NCBI RefSeq assembly: GCF_014138625.1
Contig: NZ_JACJHY010000014.1
Coordinates: 1 to 64,000, forward strand
From: Aminobacter ciceronei
GTDB taxonomy: Bacteria; Pseudomonadota; Alphaproteobacteria; Rhizobiales; Rhizobiaceae
Length of the DNA stretch: 64,000 nucleotides
Direction of reading: 5' to 3'
This document shows, in pieces, positions 10,209-20,945 of the stretch (the stretch's first letter is position 1; each line of letters begins with the position of its first letter). Below the pieces are notes generated by a model, which saw nothing but the letters and a program-made list of their open reading frames with translations, was not told where the DNA came from and made no database searches. The translations under genes and the position numbers were made by a program.

Positions 10209-11717
10209 TTGACGACGGCCAGATCGCTGGAACGGCACCTGCCCGACGAGGCCGCCACGACGCAGCTGGGCGAGGACCTCGCCATGGCCGTGCGGCCTGG
10301 CGACGTGTTCCTGCTGGACGGCGATCTCGGCGCCGGCAAGTCCACTTTGGCGCGCGGCCTGATCCGCGCCCTGGCCGCCGATCCCGCCCATGAGGTGCCG
10401 AGCCCGACATTCACGCTGGTCCAGAGCTACGACACGCCTGTCGTCGTCCATCATTTCGACCTCTATCGCCTGTCCTCGCCAGAGGAGCTGGAAGAGCTTG
10501 GTTTCGACGAGGCGGTTAGCTCGGGCGTGGCGCTGGTCGAATGGCCTGAGCGCGCCACTGATGCCATGCCGGCAACCAGCCTGCGCATCGCGTTCCAGCA
10601 TGAGGGCGATGGCCGCCGCATCACGATTACAGGCGATGGACCGGCCTTCGACCGTGTCGCCCGCTCACTCGCCATGCGTGACTTCCTCGTAGCCTCAGCG
10701 TGCAGCGATGCTCATCGTGCCCGTTTCATCGGCGACGCCTCGGCGCGGTCTTATGAGACGGTGACCAGGGAAGGCCATGCACCGCTGGTGCTGATGAACT
10801 CGCCGAGACTGACGCTCGGTCCGCCCGTGCGTGACGGCAAGCCCTACGCCGAGATCGCGCACACCGCCCAGACCGTCGCCGCCTTCGCCGCCATCGATCG
10901 CGCGCTTGCCGCCGGTGGCGTCACCGTGCCGGGCATCGTCGCCCAGGACCTCGACCAGGGTTTCGTGCTGCTCGAGCATCTCGGCTCAGGCGCTTTCCTC
11001 GATCCCGAGGGCAGGCCGGTCACCGAGCGCTACGCAGCTGCGGCAGAACTGCTGGCAATGATTCACGGGAAACATTGGGACGACCGGCTGGAGGCCGCGC
11101 CCGGTGTCGTCCACCAGGTGCCGCCCTTCGACCGTGACGCTTTGATGATCGAGGTCGAGCTGCTGGTCGAATGGTATGTGAAGGCGGTCACCGGTGCGCC
11201 TGCTTCGGCTGAGCTGTGCGACGGCTACCGCGCCGCCTGGAACGCCGTCTTCGACCGCCTCGCCGACAAGCAATATGGCCTTGTCCTGCGCGACTACCAT
11301 TCGCCAAACATCATCTGGCGTGGCGATCGCCATGGCCACGACCGCCTCGGCATCGTCGACTTCCAGGACGCGCTGATTGGCCCCGTCGCTTACGACGTCG
11401 CCTCACTCGCCATGGATGCGCGGGTGACCGTGTCGCCCGACATCGAGCGCGGCACCGTCGATGCCTATGTCGCCGCGCGACATGCTGCCGGCAGTTTTGA
11501 CGAGATGGCCTTCCGCGAAGCCTACGCCATCATGGCGGCGCAGCGGAATTCGAAGATTCTCGGCATTTTCGTCCGCCTCGACCGGCGCGATGGCAAGCCG
11601 CAATATCTCAGGCACCTGCCGCGCATCAGGGACTATCTGCACCGCTCGCTCTCACACCCGTCGTTGGCGGAACTGCGCGACTTCTACCGCGACAACCGCC
11701 TGCTCGAGGAGTTCTGA
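10209..11717 (+). CDS. tsaE: TsaE fused to AmgK-type amino-sugar kinase
   Basis: Two proteins in one 502-residue chain. Residues 1 to about 155 are TsaE, the ATPase that supports TsaBD in making the t6A37 tRNA modification: P-loop GDLGAGKST, PSPTFTLVQ and HFDLYRL are visible. Residues from about 170 on form an aminoglycoside-phosphotransferase-like kinase with the catalytic loop LRDYHSPNII and the metal-binding DFQDA. MurU follows, so this half is most likely AmgK, the anomeric kinase for N-acetylmuramate and N-acetylglucosamine in peptidoglycan recycling. The start appears to be TTG at 10209, because the next ATG (10284) would cut conserved TsaE sequence. The gap to divL is only 5 nt and that to murU is 3 nt. 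Confidence 0.88.
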   Translation: MTTARSLERHLPDEAATTQLGEDLAMAVRPGDVFLLDGDLGAGKSTLARGLIRALAADPAHEVPSPTFTLVQSYDTPVVVHHFDLYRLSSPEELEELGFDEAVSSGVALVEWPERATDAMPATSLRIAFQHEGDGRRITITGDGPAFDRVARSLAMRDFLVASACSDAHRARFIGDASARSYETVTREGHAPLVLMNSPRLTLGPPVRDGKPYAEIAHTAQTVAAFAAIDRALAAGGVTVPGIVAQDLDQGFVLLEHLGSGAFLDPEGRPVTERYAAAAELLAMIHGKHWDDRLEAAPGVVHQVPPFDRDALMIEVELLVEWYVKAVTGAPASAELCDGYRAAWNAVFDRLADKQYGLVLRDYHSPNIIWRGDRHGHDRLGIVDFQDALIGPVAYDVASLAMDARVTVSPDIERGTVDAYVAARHAAGSFDEMAFREAYAIMAAQRNSKILGIFVRLDRRDGKPQYLRHLPRIRDYLHRSLSHPSLAELRDFYRDNRLLEEF

Positions 11718-11720
11718 CGC

Positions 11721-12458
11721 GTGAATGGGCCTGCCAAAAATCCCTCCGTTGCCATGGTTCTGGCCGCCGGTCTCGGCAAGCGCATGCGGCCGATCACCGA
11801 TACGATCCCCAAGCCGCTGGTGCGCGTGTCTGGCAAGACCCTGCTCGACTGGGGTCTCGACAGCCTCACCGAGGCGGGCGTCGAGCGAGCCGTCGTCAAT
11901 GTCCACTATCTGCCCGACCAGATCGTCGAGCATGTCGCTTCCCGCCAGGCGCCGCGCATCGAAATCTCCGACGAGCGCGACGGACTGCTCGATTCCGCCG
12001 GCGGCATCGTCAGGGCGCTGCCCCGGCTTGGCGCAGCACCGTTCTACATCGTCAACGCCGACACCTTCTGGATCGATGAGGGCGTGCCCAACCTGACCCG
12101 CCTCGCCCTTGCCTGGGATGCCGGGCGCATGGATATTCTGCTGATGCTGGCGGACCTCGAACAGGCGACCGGACACTCGGGTGGTACCGACTTCCTGGTC
12201 GCGCCGAACGGGACGTTGAGCCGCGCCAGGGGCGCGCCCGACGGGCTTATCTATGCCGGTGCTGCGATCGTCCACCCACGCCTGTTCGCCGCTGCACCCG
12301 AGACGCCGCATTCGCTCAACCGCTATTTCGACGAGGCGATTGCCAGCGGTCGGCTTCACGGCATGCGCATGTCGGGCAGCTGGATCACCGTCGGCACGCC
12401 CGATGCCATCGCACCTGCCGAGGCCGCGGTGAAGAGGGCATTGGCGGAGGCGCAATGA
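11721..12458 (+). CDS. murU: N-acetylmuramate 1-phosphate uridylyltransferase MurU
   Basis: Nucleotidyltransferase of 245 residues with the sugar-nucleotide signature LAAGLGKRMRPIT near the N-terminus and the PKPLV lysine motif. In the AmgK/MurU salvage route it converts MurNAc-1-phosphate to UDP-MurNAc, bypassing de novo synthesis and the fosfomycin target MurA. The start is GTG at 11721, three bases after the upstream gene, and the end overlaps addB by 4 nt (ATGA). The family is shared with other NDP-sugar pyrophosphorylases, but adjacency to the AmgK-like domain makes MurU the best call. Confidence 0.88.
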   Translation: MNGPAKNPSVAMVLAAGLGKRMRPITDTIPKPLVRVSGKTLLDWGLDSLTEAGVERAVVNVHYLPDQIVEHVASRQAPRIEISDERDGLLDSAGGIVRALPRLGAAPFYIVNADTFWIDEGVPNLTRLALAWDAGRMDILLMLADLEQATGHSGGTDFLVAPNGTLSRARGAPDGLIYAGAAIVHPRLFAAAPETPHSLNRYFDEAIASGRLHGMRMSGSWITVGTPDAIAPAEAAVKRALAEAQ

Positions 12459-15400
12459 GCGGCCGCGCGTCGCCACGCGTCTTTTCCATCCCGCCCGGCA
12501 CCCCCTTCCTGCCGACGCTGGCGGCGTCCCTGCTCGACGGCAGCCTGATCTCCGACTTCCGCTTCGACGGCAATCCGCTGGCGCTGGCCGACGTCACAAT
12601 CTACGTGCCAACGCGCCGCGCTGCGCGTGCGCTGCGCGGTGTCTTCGTCGATGTCGGCGGCGGCAGCTCGGCGATCCTGCCTGTTATCAAGCCGCTCGGC
12701 GAGTTCGACGAGGACGAGGCGGCCTTCGAGACCGAAGGCGCCGGTGCGCTCGACCTTGCCCCGCCGGTTTCCGCCACCGACCGCCTGCTCCTGCTCGCAC
12801 CCTTGGTGCGTGCCTGGAAGCGCCGTCTTCCCGCCCATGTCGCGGCGCTGTTCGAGGAGGAGATCGTCGTGCCGGCCTCGGCTGCCGACGCCATCTGGCT
12901 GGCCCGCGATCTTGCCGGGCTGATGGACGAGATCGAGACCGAAGGCTCCGACTGGTCGCGGCTAGCCGACCTGGTGACCGGTGAGCTGTCCGGCTGGTGG
13001 CAGGTGACGCTCGACTTCCTCTCCATCGTCACCGGCGCCTGGCCGGAAATGCTGAAGGAGCGCGGCCAATCCAATCCTGCCGCCCATCGCAGCGCCCTGA
13101 TCCGCCTCGAAGCCGAGCGGCTGAAGCGCAACCCGCCCGCCGGACCGGTCATCGCGGCGGGTTCCACCGGCTCGATCCCTGCTACCGCCGAGCTGCTCGC
13201 GGCCATTTCGCGCTTGCCGCGTGGTGCAGTCGTGCTTCCCGGACTGGACGCCACGCTCGACCAGCGCGCCTATGAGACGATCACCGAGATCGGCGCCAGG
13301 GCCTCGGTGCTTGGCCATCCCCAGTATGGCCTTGCCAAGCTGATCGGCAAGATCGGCATCATGCGCGGCGACGTCGACGAACTGGGCGCGCCGACCGGTG
13401 CCATGGCCCGCCGCGCGGCCGTCGTCGGCGAAGCGCTGCGGCCGGCCGAGACCACCGACGCCTGGGCCGAGAAGCGCAGCGACGTCGACGACCCCGAGAT
13501 CGCCGATGCCTTCGCCGGCGTAACACTTCTCGAAGCCGCGCATGAGCGCGACGAGGCGGCGGCTATCGCCATCGCGCTTCGCCAGGCGGTCGCCCAATCG
13601 GGCCATCGCGCTGCCCTGGTCACCAGCGACCGCAACCTTGCCCGCCGTGTCGCTGCGGAGCTTCGCCGCTTCGGCATCCAGGCCGACGATTCCGGTGGCG
13701 TGCCGCTGGCCAACACGCCGCCGGCAGCCCTTCTGCGTACCATGCTCGCTGCCGCCTTCCGTCCGGGTGATCCGGTGGCGGTGCTGTCGCTGCTCAAGCA
13801 TCCCTTGCTGCGCCTTGGCCAAGAGCGTTCAGCCGTCCGGCGTGCTGCCGAGACCATCGAGCTCGTCGTGCTGCGTGGTGGCGTCGGCCGGCCTGACATT
13901 GCCGGGCTCGCCGAGGAATTTGAGGTCAGATTGACAAGCATGGGTGGCGCGTCGCGCAGGCCGTTCTGGTTCGACCGCATCAGCGTGCGCCGCATCGAGG
14001 AAGCCCGGGACATAGCAGGCAGGCTCGTCTCTCGCCTGGCGCCATTGTTCGCCTTTCGTGGCGATGCAGAGGTCGACCTCGCGGCGATCGTCCGTGCCAC
14101 CGTCGAGGCGCTGGAAAATCTCGGACGCGACGAGCATGGCGGCCTGGGCACACTCTATGACGGCGATGCCGGTGCCAAGCTCGCCGAGGCGCTGCGCTCG
14201 CTGGTCGCAGCACAGGCCTCGTTCAGTTTCGCCGCCGACGAGTGGCCCGACGTCATGGACGCGCTGGTGGCGCCCGAGGCGGTCAAGCCGGCGCAAGGTG
14301 CCGACCGCGCCATCGCCATCTGGGGTGCGCTCGAAGCCCGCCTGCAGACGGTGGATACGCTGGTCATCGGCGCGCTGAACGAGGGCACCTGGCCGCGCAA
14401 GGCAGAGGCCGACCGCTTCATGTCGCGCGTCATGAAGACGGGCATCGACCTCGAACCGCCGGAACGCCGCATCGGCCTCGCCGCCCATGATTTCCAGATG
14501 GCGTTGGGGGCGAAAAACGTCGTCCTGTCGCGTTCCGCCCGCTCGGGCGATGCGCCCGCCGTGCCGTCGCGCTGGCTGCAGCGCCTGCTCACCTATCTCG
14601 GCCCCGACCACGCGGCCGTCTTGCGCAAGCGCGGCGAAAACCTGCTTCACTGGGCGCGCCAGCTCGATGCCGGCCAAAAGACCGATTTCGCTACCCGTCC
14701 GGAGCCCAGGCCGCCGGTGGAGGTCAGGCCGCGCCGCTTCAGCATCACTGAGATCGAGACGCTGCGCCGCGATCCCTATGCCGTCTATGCCAGGCGTATC
14801 CTCGGCCTGTCGGCGCTCGACCCGCTGGTGCGCGATCCCGGTGCCGCCGAGCGGGGCACGTTGTTCCACGATATCCTGCACCTGTTTTCGGCGACCATCG
14901 TCGATCCGCGTGATCCCGCCGCATTCGACGCACTGATCGCCGCCGGCCGCCATTGCTTCGCCGAGGCGGCCCTGCCCGCCGACGTCGAGGCCGTCTGGTG
15001 GCCACGCTTCGAGCGACTGGCGGTCAACATCCTGGAGTGGGAGCGCAGCCGCGCCGACGCCGTGGTTTCCCGCCACGCCGAGGAAGACGCCTCGACCGTC
15101 GAAGTCGGACTCAGCGGCGCGACGCTGTCCGGTCGCGCCGACCGTGTCGACGTGCTTGCCGGCGGCATGGCAGACATCCTCGACTACAAGACCGGCTCGT
15201 CGCCATCCAAGGCGCAGGCGCACACGCTGATCTCGCCCCAGCTGGCGCTCGAAGGCGCGCTTCTGCGGCGTGGCGCCTTCCGCGAGCTTGGTAAGCGCGA
15301 GCCCTCGCAGCTGGCGTTCGTCCGCCTGAAGCCGAATGGCGAGGTGTTCGAAGAATCGATCCTCGAGCACAACCGTAAGCCAAAATCAGCCGTCGAACTG

Positions 15401-15580
15401 TCCGAAGAGGCCTGGGAGCGCTTGGAGCAGCTTTTGCTGCACTACAACGATCCGACCACGGGTTATCTCTCGCGCGCCTTGCCCTTCCGCGAAGGCGAGA
15501 CCGACGGCGACTACGACCATCTCGCCCGCGTGCTCGAATGGTCGGCCGGCGGTGATGGCAGTGCGGAGGGCGATGAATGA
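12455..15580 (+). CDS. addB: Double-strand break repair protein AddB
   Basis: Subunit of the AddAB helicase-nuclease, which resects double-strand DNA ends for RecA-dependent recombination, the functional equivalent of RecBCD. The 1041-residue product has the alphaproteobacterial AddB N-terminus (RVFSIPPGTPFLPTLA) and a degenerate helicase-like body. A C-terminal PD-(D/E)XK nuclease domain carries ILDYKTGSSP around residue 910. Its first codon overlaps murU and its last codon overlaps addA, both by ATGA, so translation of the pair is coupled. Confidence 0.95.
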   Translation: MSGRASPRVFSIPPGTPFLPTLAASLLDGSLISDFRFDGNPLALADVTIYVPTRRAARALRGVFVDVGGGSSAILPVIKPLGEFDEDEAAFETEGAGALDLAPPVSATDRLLLLAPLVRAWKRRLPAHVAALFEEEIVVPASAADAIWLARDLAGLMDEIETEGSDWSRLADLVTGELSGWWQVTLDFLSIVTGAWPEMLKERGQSNPAAHRSALIRLEAERLKRNPPAGPVIAAGSTGSIPATAELLAAISRLPRGAVVLPGLDATLDQRAYETITEIGARASVLGHPQYGLAKLIGKIGIMRGDVDELGAPTGAMARRAAVVGEALRPAETTDAWAEKRSDVDDPEIADAFAGVTLLEAAHERDEAAAIAIALRQAVAQSGHRAALVTSDRNLARRVAAELRRFGIQADDSGGVPLANTPPAALLRTMLAAAFRPGDPVAVLSLLKHPLLRLGQERSAVRRAAETIELVVLRGGVGRPDIAGLAEEFEVRLTSMGGASRRPFWFDRISVRRIEEARDIAGRLVSRLAPLFAFRGDAEVDLAAIVRATVEALENLGRDEHGGLGTLYDGDAGAKLAEALRSLVAAQASFSFAADEWPDVMDALVAPEAVKPAQGADRAIAIWGALEARLQTVDTLVIGALNEGTWPRKAEADRFMSRVMKTGIDLEPPERRIGLAAHDFQMALGAKNVVLSRSARSGDAPAVPSRWLQRLLTYLGPDHAAVLRKRGENLLHWARQLDAGQKTDFATRPEPRPPVEVRPRRFSITEIETLRRDPYAVYARRILGLSALDPLVRDPGAAERGTLFHDILHLFSATIVDPRDPAAFDALIAAGRHCFAEAALPADVEAVWWPRFERLAVNILEWERSRADAVVSRHAEEDASTVEVGLSGATLSGRADRVDVLAGGMADILDYKTGSSPSKAQAHTLISPQLALEGALLRRGAFRELGKREPSQLAFVRLKPNGEVFEESILEHNRKPKSAVELSEEAWERLEQLLLHYNDPTTGYLSRALPFREGETDGDYDHLARVLEWSAGGDGSAEGDE

Positions 15581-18500
15581 AGAAGGCGTTCTTCGTCCCC
15601 ACCGAGACGGCAGAGCGCCAGGCGCGCGCCTCCGATCCGGGCAATTCGGTCTGGGTGTCGGCCAATGCCGGCTCCGGCAAGACGCACGTGCTGTCGCAGC
15701 GCGTGATGCGGCTTTTGCTGCGTGGCACCGATCCATCGAAGATCCTGTGCCTGACTTATACCCGCGCCGCCGCCGCCAACATGTCGAATCGCGTCTTCGC
15801 CAACCTGTCGGAATGGACGATGTTGGCCGACGCCGAGTTGGCCGCACGCATCACGGCACTCGACGGTGTCCGCCCTGACGCTGCCAAGCTGCGCCGCGCG
15901 CGCCGATTGTTCGCCGAGGCGCTGGAAACGCCGGGCGGGCTGAAGATCCAGACCATCCACGCCTTCTGCGAGTCGGTGCTGCACCAGTTCCCGCTCGAGG
16001 CCAACATCGCCGCCCATTTCGAGATGCTCGACAGCCAGATGGAGGCGACTTTGTTCGCCACCGCGCGGCGCGACATGGTCACCGGCGCCGGCGAGCACAA
16101 TCCCGAACTCGCCGAGGCCTTCGCCAAGGTGCTGGAGCGTGGCGGCGAGGCCGGGCTCGATGCGCTGCTCGCCGAGATCGTGCGCAAGCGCGATGGGCTG
16201 CGCGCCTTCATCGCCCAGGTTCAAGACTTCAATTTCGAAGCGCTCTACGAGGAGTTCGGTTTTTCGCCCAGGGACAGTGCCGAGGCCATCGCCGCTTCGA
16301 TCTGGCCGCTGCCGGGCTTCGAGCCGACCTTCTTCACCGAATTCGCCATAGCAGCCGAAGCCACAGACGCGCGCAGCGTGCTGAACAATATCCTGCCTTA
16401 CGCCCGGCTCGCCTATGCCGAGGCCGACCCCATGCGCCGGCTGTCGCTTCTGTGCAATGCCTTCCTCAAGGCCGACGGCGATCCGTACAATCCGTCCAGC
16501 GCGTTCAAGAAGGCTTTGCTCGACCGGCTGCCAGATTTGCCCGAGCGTTATGCGGCGACGGCAGCGGCCATCATCGAGGCAGCCGACCGGCTCGCCCATT
16601 TTCGCATGCTGGAGGCAACGCAGGCGGCACTGACGATCGCCGACTGGCTGATTGCCCGCTACGAGCGGCTGAAGACCGGCCGCGGCTTCCTCGATTTCAA
16701 CGACCTGATCACCCGCACCGTCAACCTGCTCGCGCGTCCCGACGCCGGGCCGTGGGTGCAGTACAAGCTCGACAAGGGCATCGACCACATACTGCTCGAC
16801 GAAGCCCAGGACACCAGCCCCGACCAATGGGAAGTGGTGAAGCGGCTGGCGGAAGAGTTCTTCTCCGGCTTCAGCGCCCGCGACAACGTTCACCGCACGG
16901 TCTTCGCCGTCGGCGACGAGAAGCAGTCGATCTATTCGTTCCAGGGTGCCGCGCCCGAATCCTTCGACAACTCCAAGCACGAATTCGCCGGCCGCATCCG
17001 TGATGCCGATGCCCGTTTCGAGGACGTCACGCTGACCTGGTCGTTCCGCTCGACAGACGACGTGCTGTCGGCCGTCGACCGTGTCTTCGAGGACACGAGC
17101 GTTCGTCGCGGCGTCACCCGCGCGCCCGAGCCGCCGAGCCATAAGGCGATCCGCGCCGGGGCGGCAGGTTACGTCGAGGTCTGGCCCTCGGTCGGCGCCG
17201 ATGCCGTCGACGAGCCCGACGACTGGCGCAAGCCTATCGACCATGCTCATGCGCCTGCCGTGGTGGTTGCTGAACAGGTCGCCGCCACCATCCGCAAATG
17301 GCTCGACGAGCGTGAGGTCATCGAAGGCACCGGCAAGCGCCTGCGCGCGGGCGACGTCATGGTGCTGGTGCGCAAGCGCGACCGCTTCGTTCATGCGCTG
17401 TCGCGGGCGCTGAAGCGCCGCGACATCCCGGTAGCCGGCGCCGACCGGCTGAGCCTGCCCGGCCATATCGCGGTCAAGGACCTGATCGCGCTTGGGCGTT
17501 TCCTGATCCAGCCGGAGGACGACCTGTCGCTGGCCGCCGTGCTGCGTAGCCCGATCTTCGGCATGTCGGAAGATGCGCTGTTTGTGCTCTCGGCCAATCG
17601 GGGCAAAGGAAGGTCGCTGATCGCCTCGCTGCGCGATCATGCGGCGAGAGATGCTGTTTTCGCCGAGGCGGCCGCCGTCCTTGAGGCCTGGGCGACGGAG
17701 GCTGCCTTCCGGCCGATCTTCGAGTTCTATTCGGGCGTGCTGTCGGGCGGACCCAGCCGCGACGGCGTGCGCAAGAAGATGATCTCGCGCCTTGGCCAGG
17801 AGGCCGGCGACATTCTCGACGAGTTCCTGAATTTCTGCCTGGCCGAGGAGCGCACCGGCCTGCCCGGTCTCGAATCCTTCCTGTCGACGCTCGAAAGTGC
17901 CGGCCCCGAGATCAAGCGCGAGATGGATCAGACGCGTGACGAGGTCCGCATCATGACCGTACACGCCGCCAAGGGTCTGGAGGCGCCGGTGGTGTTCCTC
18001 GTCGACAGCGGCTCGGCCCCGTTCAGCGATCAGCATTTGCCGCGCCTGATGCCTTTCGTCCCGCAAGGCCGACACTGGCAGGGCAAGGGTTATCTCTGGC
18101 GCGCTGGCGCCGATGTCGCCAACGCCTTCTCGAAGGGTGCCAGCGCGTTGGCCCGCGATCTCGCCGACGACGAATACCGGCGCCTGCTTTATGTCGGCAT
18201 GACCCGCGCCGAGGACCGGCTGATCATCTGCGGTTATCACGGCAAGCGCCAGCCCGGCCTCAACACCTGGCATTCGATTGTCAGCCGTGCGTTGTCGGTG
18301 GCGCCCGAAAGCGCAGAGCGCGGCCATCCCGTCATCACGGACAGGCCTGTCCACCGCTTCCGCGTCACGCCATTGCCCGCAACGCCTTTGTCGGCGTCGG
18401 AACCGGCGGCCAGCGAGAGAGCCCGCATCGAGCCCTTGCCGGAAAGCCTTTTTGGCGCGCCGCCGGCCTTCGCGGATTTGCCGCAGCCGCTGTCCCCGTC

Positions 18501-19107
18501 GGGCGCTTCGGCGCTGATCGAGGAGACGCAGGAGGCCGTGATCTCGGGCCGCTCGCCGGTGCTCGACGCCGAGGGCGAGCCGGGCTTTGCCATCGCCCGC
18601 GGTTCGGCCTTGCACCGGCTGTTACAGATTCTGCCGCGGCTCGACGCCGAGATACGCCAGTCCGCCGCCGAGCGCTACCTCGTCCGTGTCGGCCAGGACT
18701 GGCCGGAGGCGGAGCGTGCCAGCGCGCTCGCATCCGTGCTTGCAGTCCTCGACGACCCCAGGTTTTCGCCGCTGTTTTCGCCCTCCTCGCGCGCCGAAGT
18801 GTCTGTTATGGGCAGCCTCGTGGTCAGGGGAAAGCCGCGCTCGGTGTCGGGCAAGATCGACCGCCTGGCGGTCACCGACAGCGAGGTGTTGATCGTCGAC
18901 TACAAGACCAACCGGCCGCCACCCGCCTCGTTCGAGCAGGTGCCAAACGCCTATGTCGTGCAGCTTGCGCTCTACCGCGCGCTGCTCCGGCCGCTCTATC
19001 CCGGCAAGACGGTTGCCGCGGCCCTGCTGTTCACAGAGGCGCCGCGGCTGATCGCCGTACCGGCCGAGGCGATGGATGCCGCCCTTGTTCGACTCACCCA
19101 AGCGTGA
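15577..19107 (+). CDS. addA: Double-strand break repair helicase AddA
   Basis: UvrD/RecB-family helicase and nuclease of 1176 residues. The Walker A motif ANAGSGKT lies at residues 29-36, followed by motif Ia ([11 protein letters not shown]), the Walker B-type [10 protein letters not shown], and the helicase motifs [13 protein letters not shown] and [13 protein letters not shown]. The RecB-like nuclease near the C-terminus has [10 protein letters not shown] around residue 1107. All expected helicase and nuclease motifs are intact. It follows addB with a 4-nt overlap, the standard rhizobial addBA order, and trxA begins 74 nt after its stop. Confidence 0.96.
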   Translation: MKKAFFVPTETAERQARASDPGNSVWVSANAGSGKTHVLSQRVMRLLLRGTDPSKILCLTYTRAAAANMSNRVFANLSEWTMLADAELAARITALDGVRPDAAKLRRARRLFAEALETPGGLKIQTIHAFCESVLHQFPLEANIAAHFEMLDSQMEATLFATARRDMVTGAGEHNPELAEAFAKVLERGGEAGLDALLAEIVRKRDGLRAFIAQVQDFNFEALYEEFGFSPRDSAEAIAASIWPLPGFEPTFFTEFAIAAEATDARSVLNNILPYARLAYAEADPMRRLSLLCNAFLKADGDPYNPSSAFKKALLDRLPDLPERYAATAAAIIEAADRLAHFRMLEATQAALTIADWLIARYERLKTGRGFLDFNDLITRTVNLLARPDAGPWVQYKLDKGIDHILLDEAQDTSPDQWEVVKRLAEEFFSGFSARDNVHRTVFAVGDEKQSIYSFQGAAPESFDNSKHEFAGRIRDADARFEDVTLTWSFRSTDDVLSAVDRVFEDTSVRRGVTRAPEPPSHKAIRAGAAGYVEVWPSVGADAVDEPDDWRKPIDHAHAPAVVVAEQVAATIRKWLDEREVIEGTGKRLRAGDVMVLVRKRDRFVHALSRALKRRDIPVAGADRLSLPGHIAVKDLIALGRFLIQPEDDLSLAAVLRSPIFGMSEDALFVLSANRGKGRSLIASLRDHAARDAVFAEAAAVLEAWATEAAFRPIFEFYSGVLSGGPSRDGVRKKMISRLGQEAGDILDEFLNFCLAEERTGLPGLESFLSTLESAGPEIKREMDQTRDEVRIMTVHAAKGLEAPVVFLVDSGSAPFSDQHLPRLMPFVPQGRHWQGKGYLWRAGADVANAFSKGASALARDLADDEYRRLLYVGMTRAEDRLIICGYHGKRQPGLNTWHSIVSRALSVAPESAERGHPVITDRPVHRFRVTPLPATPLSASEPAASERARIEPLPESLFGAPPAFADLPQPLSPSGASALIEETQEAVISGRSPVLDAEGEPGFAIARGSALHRLLQILPRLDAEIRQSAAERYLVRVGQDWPEAERASALASVLAVLDDPRFSPLFSPSSRAEVSVMGSLVVRGKPRSVSGKIDRLAVTDSEVLIVDYKTNRPPPASFEQVPNAYVVQLALYRALLRPLYPGKTVAAALLFTEAPRLIAVPAEAMDAALVRLTQA

Positions 19108-19181
19108 CACAACGGATGCTTGACCAAGGGTCCGCGCACTACCACATATGGCGCGACAGACAACTCCAAGAGGATCGTATC

Positions 19182-19502
19182 ATGGCCACCGTCAAGATCG
19201 ACAACAGCAATTTCAAGTCCGGCGTGCTCGAGGCCAAAGAGCCCGTCGTCGTCGATTTCTGGGCTGAATGGTGCGGCCCCTGCAAGATGATCGGCCCGTC
19301 GCTCGAAGAGATTTCCAACGAGCTCGCCGGCAAGGTCAAGATCACCAAGGTCAACATCGACGAGAACCCCGAGATTGCCGCCCAGTTCGGCGTGCGTTCG
19401 ATTCCGACGCTGATGATCTTCAAGGACGGCGAAGTTGCCGACATCAAGGTCGGCGCGCTGCCCAAGACCGCGCTGTCGCACTGGATCAGCGGCAACGTTT
19501 GA
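19182..19502 (+). CDS. trxA: Thioredoxin 1
   Basis: Small cytosolic disulfide reductase of 106 residues, the normal thioredoxin length. The redox site WCGPC is at residues 30-34, and the cis-proline motif RSIPT follows. The frame is open from 19104, but the ATG at 19182, preceded by AGAGGA, gives the standard N-terminus [11 protein letters not shown]. It is the last gene of the addBA segment and ends at a terminator shared with the convergent folC gene. Confidence 0.97.
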   Translation: MATVKIDNSNFKSGVLEAKEPVVVDFWAEWCGPCKMIGPSLEEISNELAGKVKITKVNIDENPEIAAQFGVRSIPTLMIFKDGEVADIKVGALPKTALSHWISGNV

Positions 19503-19524
19503 CCGCTCGGATCAAGCAAATGAA

Positions 19525-19550
19525 AAGCCCGGCTTTGGTCGGGCTTTTTT
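19525..19550. terminator. Bidirectional terminator between trxA and folC
   Basis: AAGCCCG (19525-19531) pairs with CGGGCTT (19540-19546). It is flanked by a T run on the plus strand and, through GAAAA before the stem, by a T run on the minus strand, so it can serve both convergent genes. Confidence 0.85.
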
Positions 19551-19578
19551 GTATCTCGAATGGCCGCTGGACAGGCCC

Positions 19579-20910
19579 TCAGGTCGGCGGCGTGCCGTTG
19601 GCCGCCAGCACCTCGCCCACCAGATAGAGCGAGCCGCCGATCAGGATGCGCGGCGCCGGCTCTTTCTCGTCCCAGGTATCGCGCAAAAGCATCAGTGCAT
19701 TGGCAACCGAGCTCACCGGCTCGGCCGACAGCCCGGCCTCGGTGGCGTGCACAGCCAGTTCCTCGTTGGGAACGCCGGCATCGCTCATCGTCACCGGCAC
19801 GGTGTAGACATGGCGCGCCATGCCGTGGAACGGCTTGAAATAGCCGGTCTGGTCTTTGGTGTTGATCATGCCGGAGATCAGGAACAGCGGGCGCGGGAAC
19901 TTCTCCTCCTGCTCGGTCAGGGCCTCGGCAATGACGGTCCCGGCGCCGGGATTGTGGCCGCCGTCGACCCAGACCTCGGCGCCCTTCGGCGCCAGCTCGC
20001 TGAGTGCGCCCTGCGGCAGGCGCTGCATGCGACCGGGCCAGGTCACCGACGCCATCGCCTTGTCGGCGGTGCGTTCGTCGACCGGGAAGCCGGCGGCCTT
20101 CACCGCGGCGATCGCGGCGGCTGCATTGGCGAACTGGTGACGTCCGGGCAGGCGTGGCGGTGACAGGTCCAGCAGGCCGGTCTGGTCCTGGTAGATCATG
20201 CGGCCGTTTTCCTCGAAGGCGACGAAATCCTGGCCATAAACCTCAAGTGGGCAATTGAGCCGCTCGGCGGTGTCGATCAGCACCTGTTGTGCCGCCTCGG
20301 TCTCCTGCGCGCCGACGACGACAGGGCAGCCGCGCTTGATGATGCCGGCTTTCTCGGCGGCGATCAGCTCGACCTTGTCGCCAAGATAGGCCTCGTGGTC
20401 CATCGACACCGGCATGATCACCGACACCGCCGAGCGCTTGATGACATTGGTGGCGTCGAAGCGCCCGCCAAGCCCGACCTCTATGATGCAGGCGTCGGCC
20501 GGATGCTCCGAGAACAGAACGAACGTGACGGCCGTGAGGATCTCGAAGACGGTGATCTTCTCGCCGCGATTGGCTTCGCCGACGCGGCGTACGGCATCCG
20601 CCAGCACGTCGTCGGCGACAAGCTTGCCGCCGCCCGGCGCTGCCAGGCGGTAGCGTTCGTGCCAGTTCACCAGATGCGGCGAGGTGTGGACATGGACCAG
20701 CAGACCCTGGGCTTCGAGCAGCGCACGCGAGAACGCCGCGCACGAGCCCTTGCCATTGGTGCCGGCGATGTGGATCACCGGCGGCATATGGTCCTGCGGA
20801 TTGCCCAACCTTTCGAGCAGCCGGGTGATGCGGTCGAGCGAAAGGTCGAAGCCCTTCGGATGGAGCGCCAACAGGCGCTCGATTTCGAGATCGGCTTCGA
20901 GCGTGGTCAT
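19579..20910 (-). CDS. folC: Folylpolyglutamate synthase / dihydrofolate synthase
   Basis: Bifunctional Mur-ligase-family enzyme that adds glutamate to dihydropteroate and lengthens folate polyglutamate tails. The 443-residue product has the ATP-binding HIAGTNGKGS motif at about 47-56, the LVHVHTSPHLV segment, and the Mur-ligase C-terminal region with WVDGGHNPGA. It lies downstream of accD on the same strand with a 35-nt gap, the accD-folC order common in Rhizobiales, and ends at the bidirectional terminator. Confidence 0.95.
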   Translation of the reverse strand: MTTLEADLEIERLLALHPKGFDLSLDRITRLLERLGNPQDHMPPVIHIAGTNGKGSCAAFSRALLEAQGLLVHVHTSPHLVNWHERYRLAAPGGGKLVADDVLADAVRRVGEANRGEKITVFEILTAVTFVLFSEHPADACIIEVGLGGRFDATNVIKRSAVSVIMPVSMDHEAYLGDKVELIAAEKAGIIKRGCPVVVGAQETEAAQQVLIDTAERLNCPLEVYGQDFVAFEENGRMIYQDQTGLLDLSPPRLPGRHQFANAAAAIAAVKAAGFPVDERTADKAMASVTWPGRMQRLPQGALSELAPKGAEVWVDGGHNPGAGTVIAEALTEQEEKFPRPLFLISGMINTKDQTGYFKPFHGMARHVYTVPVTMSDAGVPNEELAVHATEAGLSAEPVSSVANALMLLRDTWDEKEPAPRILIGGSLYLVGEVLAANGTPPT

Positions 20911-20945
20911 TGCATTTCCTCGGGCGCTACGCTGCTGCGGTCGTA

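Noticed and set aside
7552-10410. Antisense frame of about 950 codons opposite divL
   Set aside because: It is a shadow of divL; the sense strand has complete kinase motifs and a ribosome site.
15511-18615. Very long antisense open frame (over 1000 codons) opposite addA
   Set aside because: It mirrors the codon phase of addA in a GC-rich genome. The translation has no recognisable domain and is rich in Arg, Gly and Ala, while addA has all its motifs.
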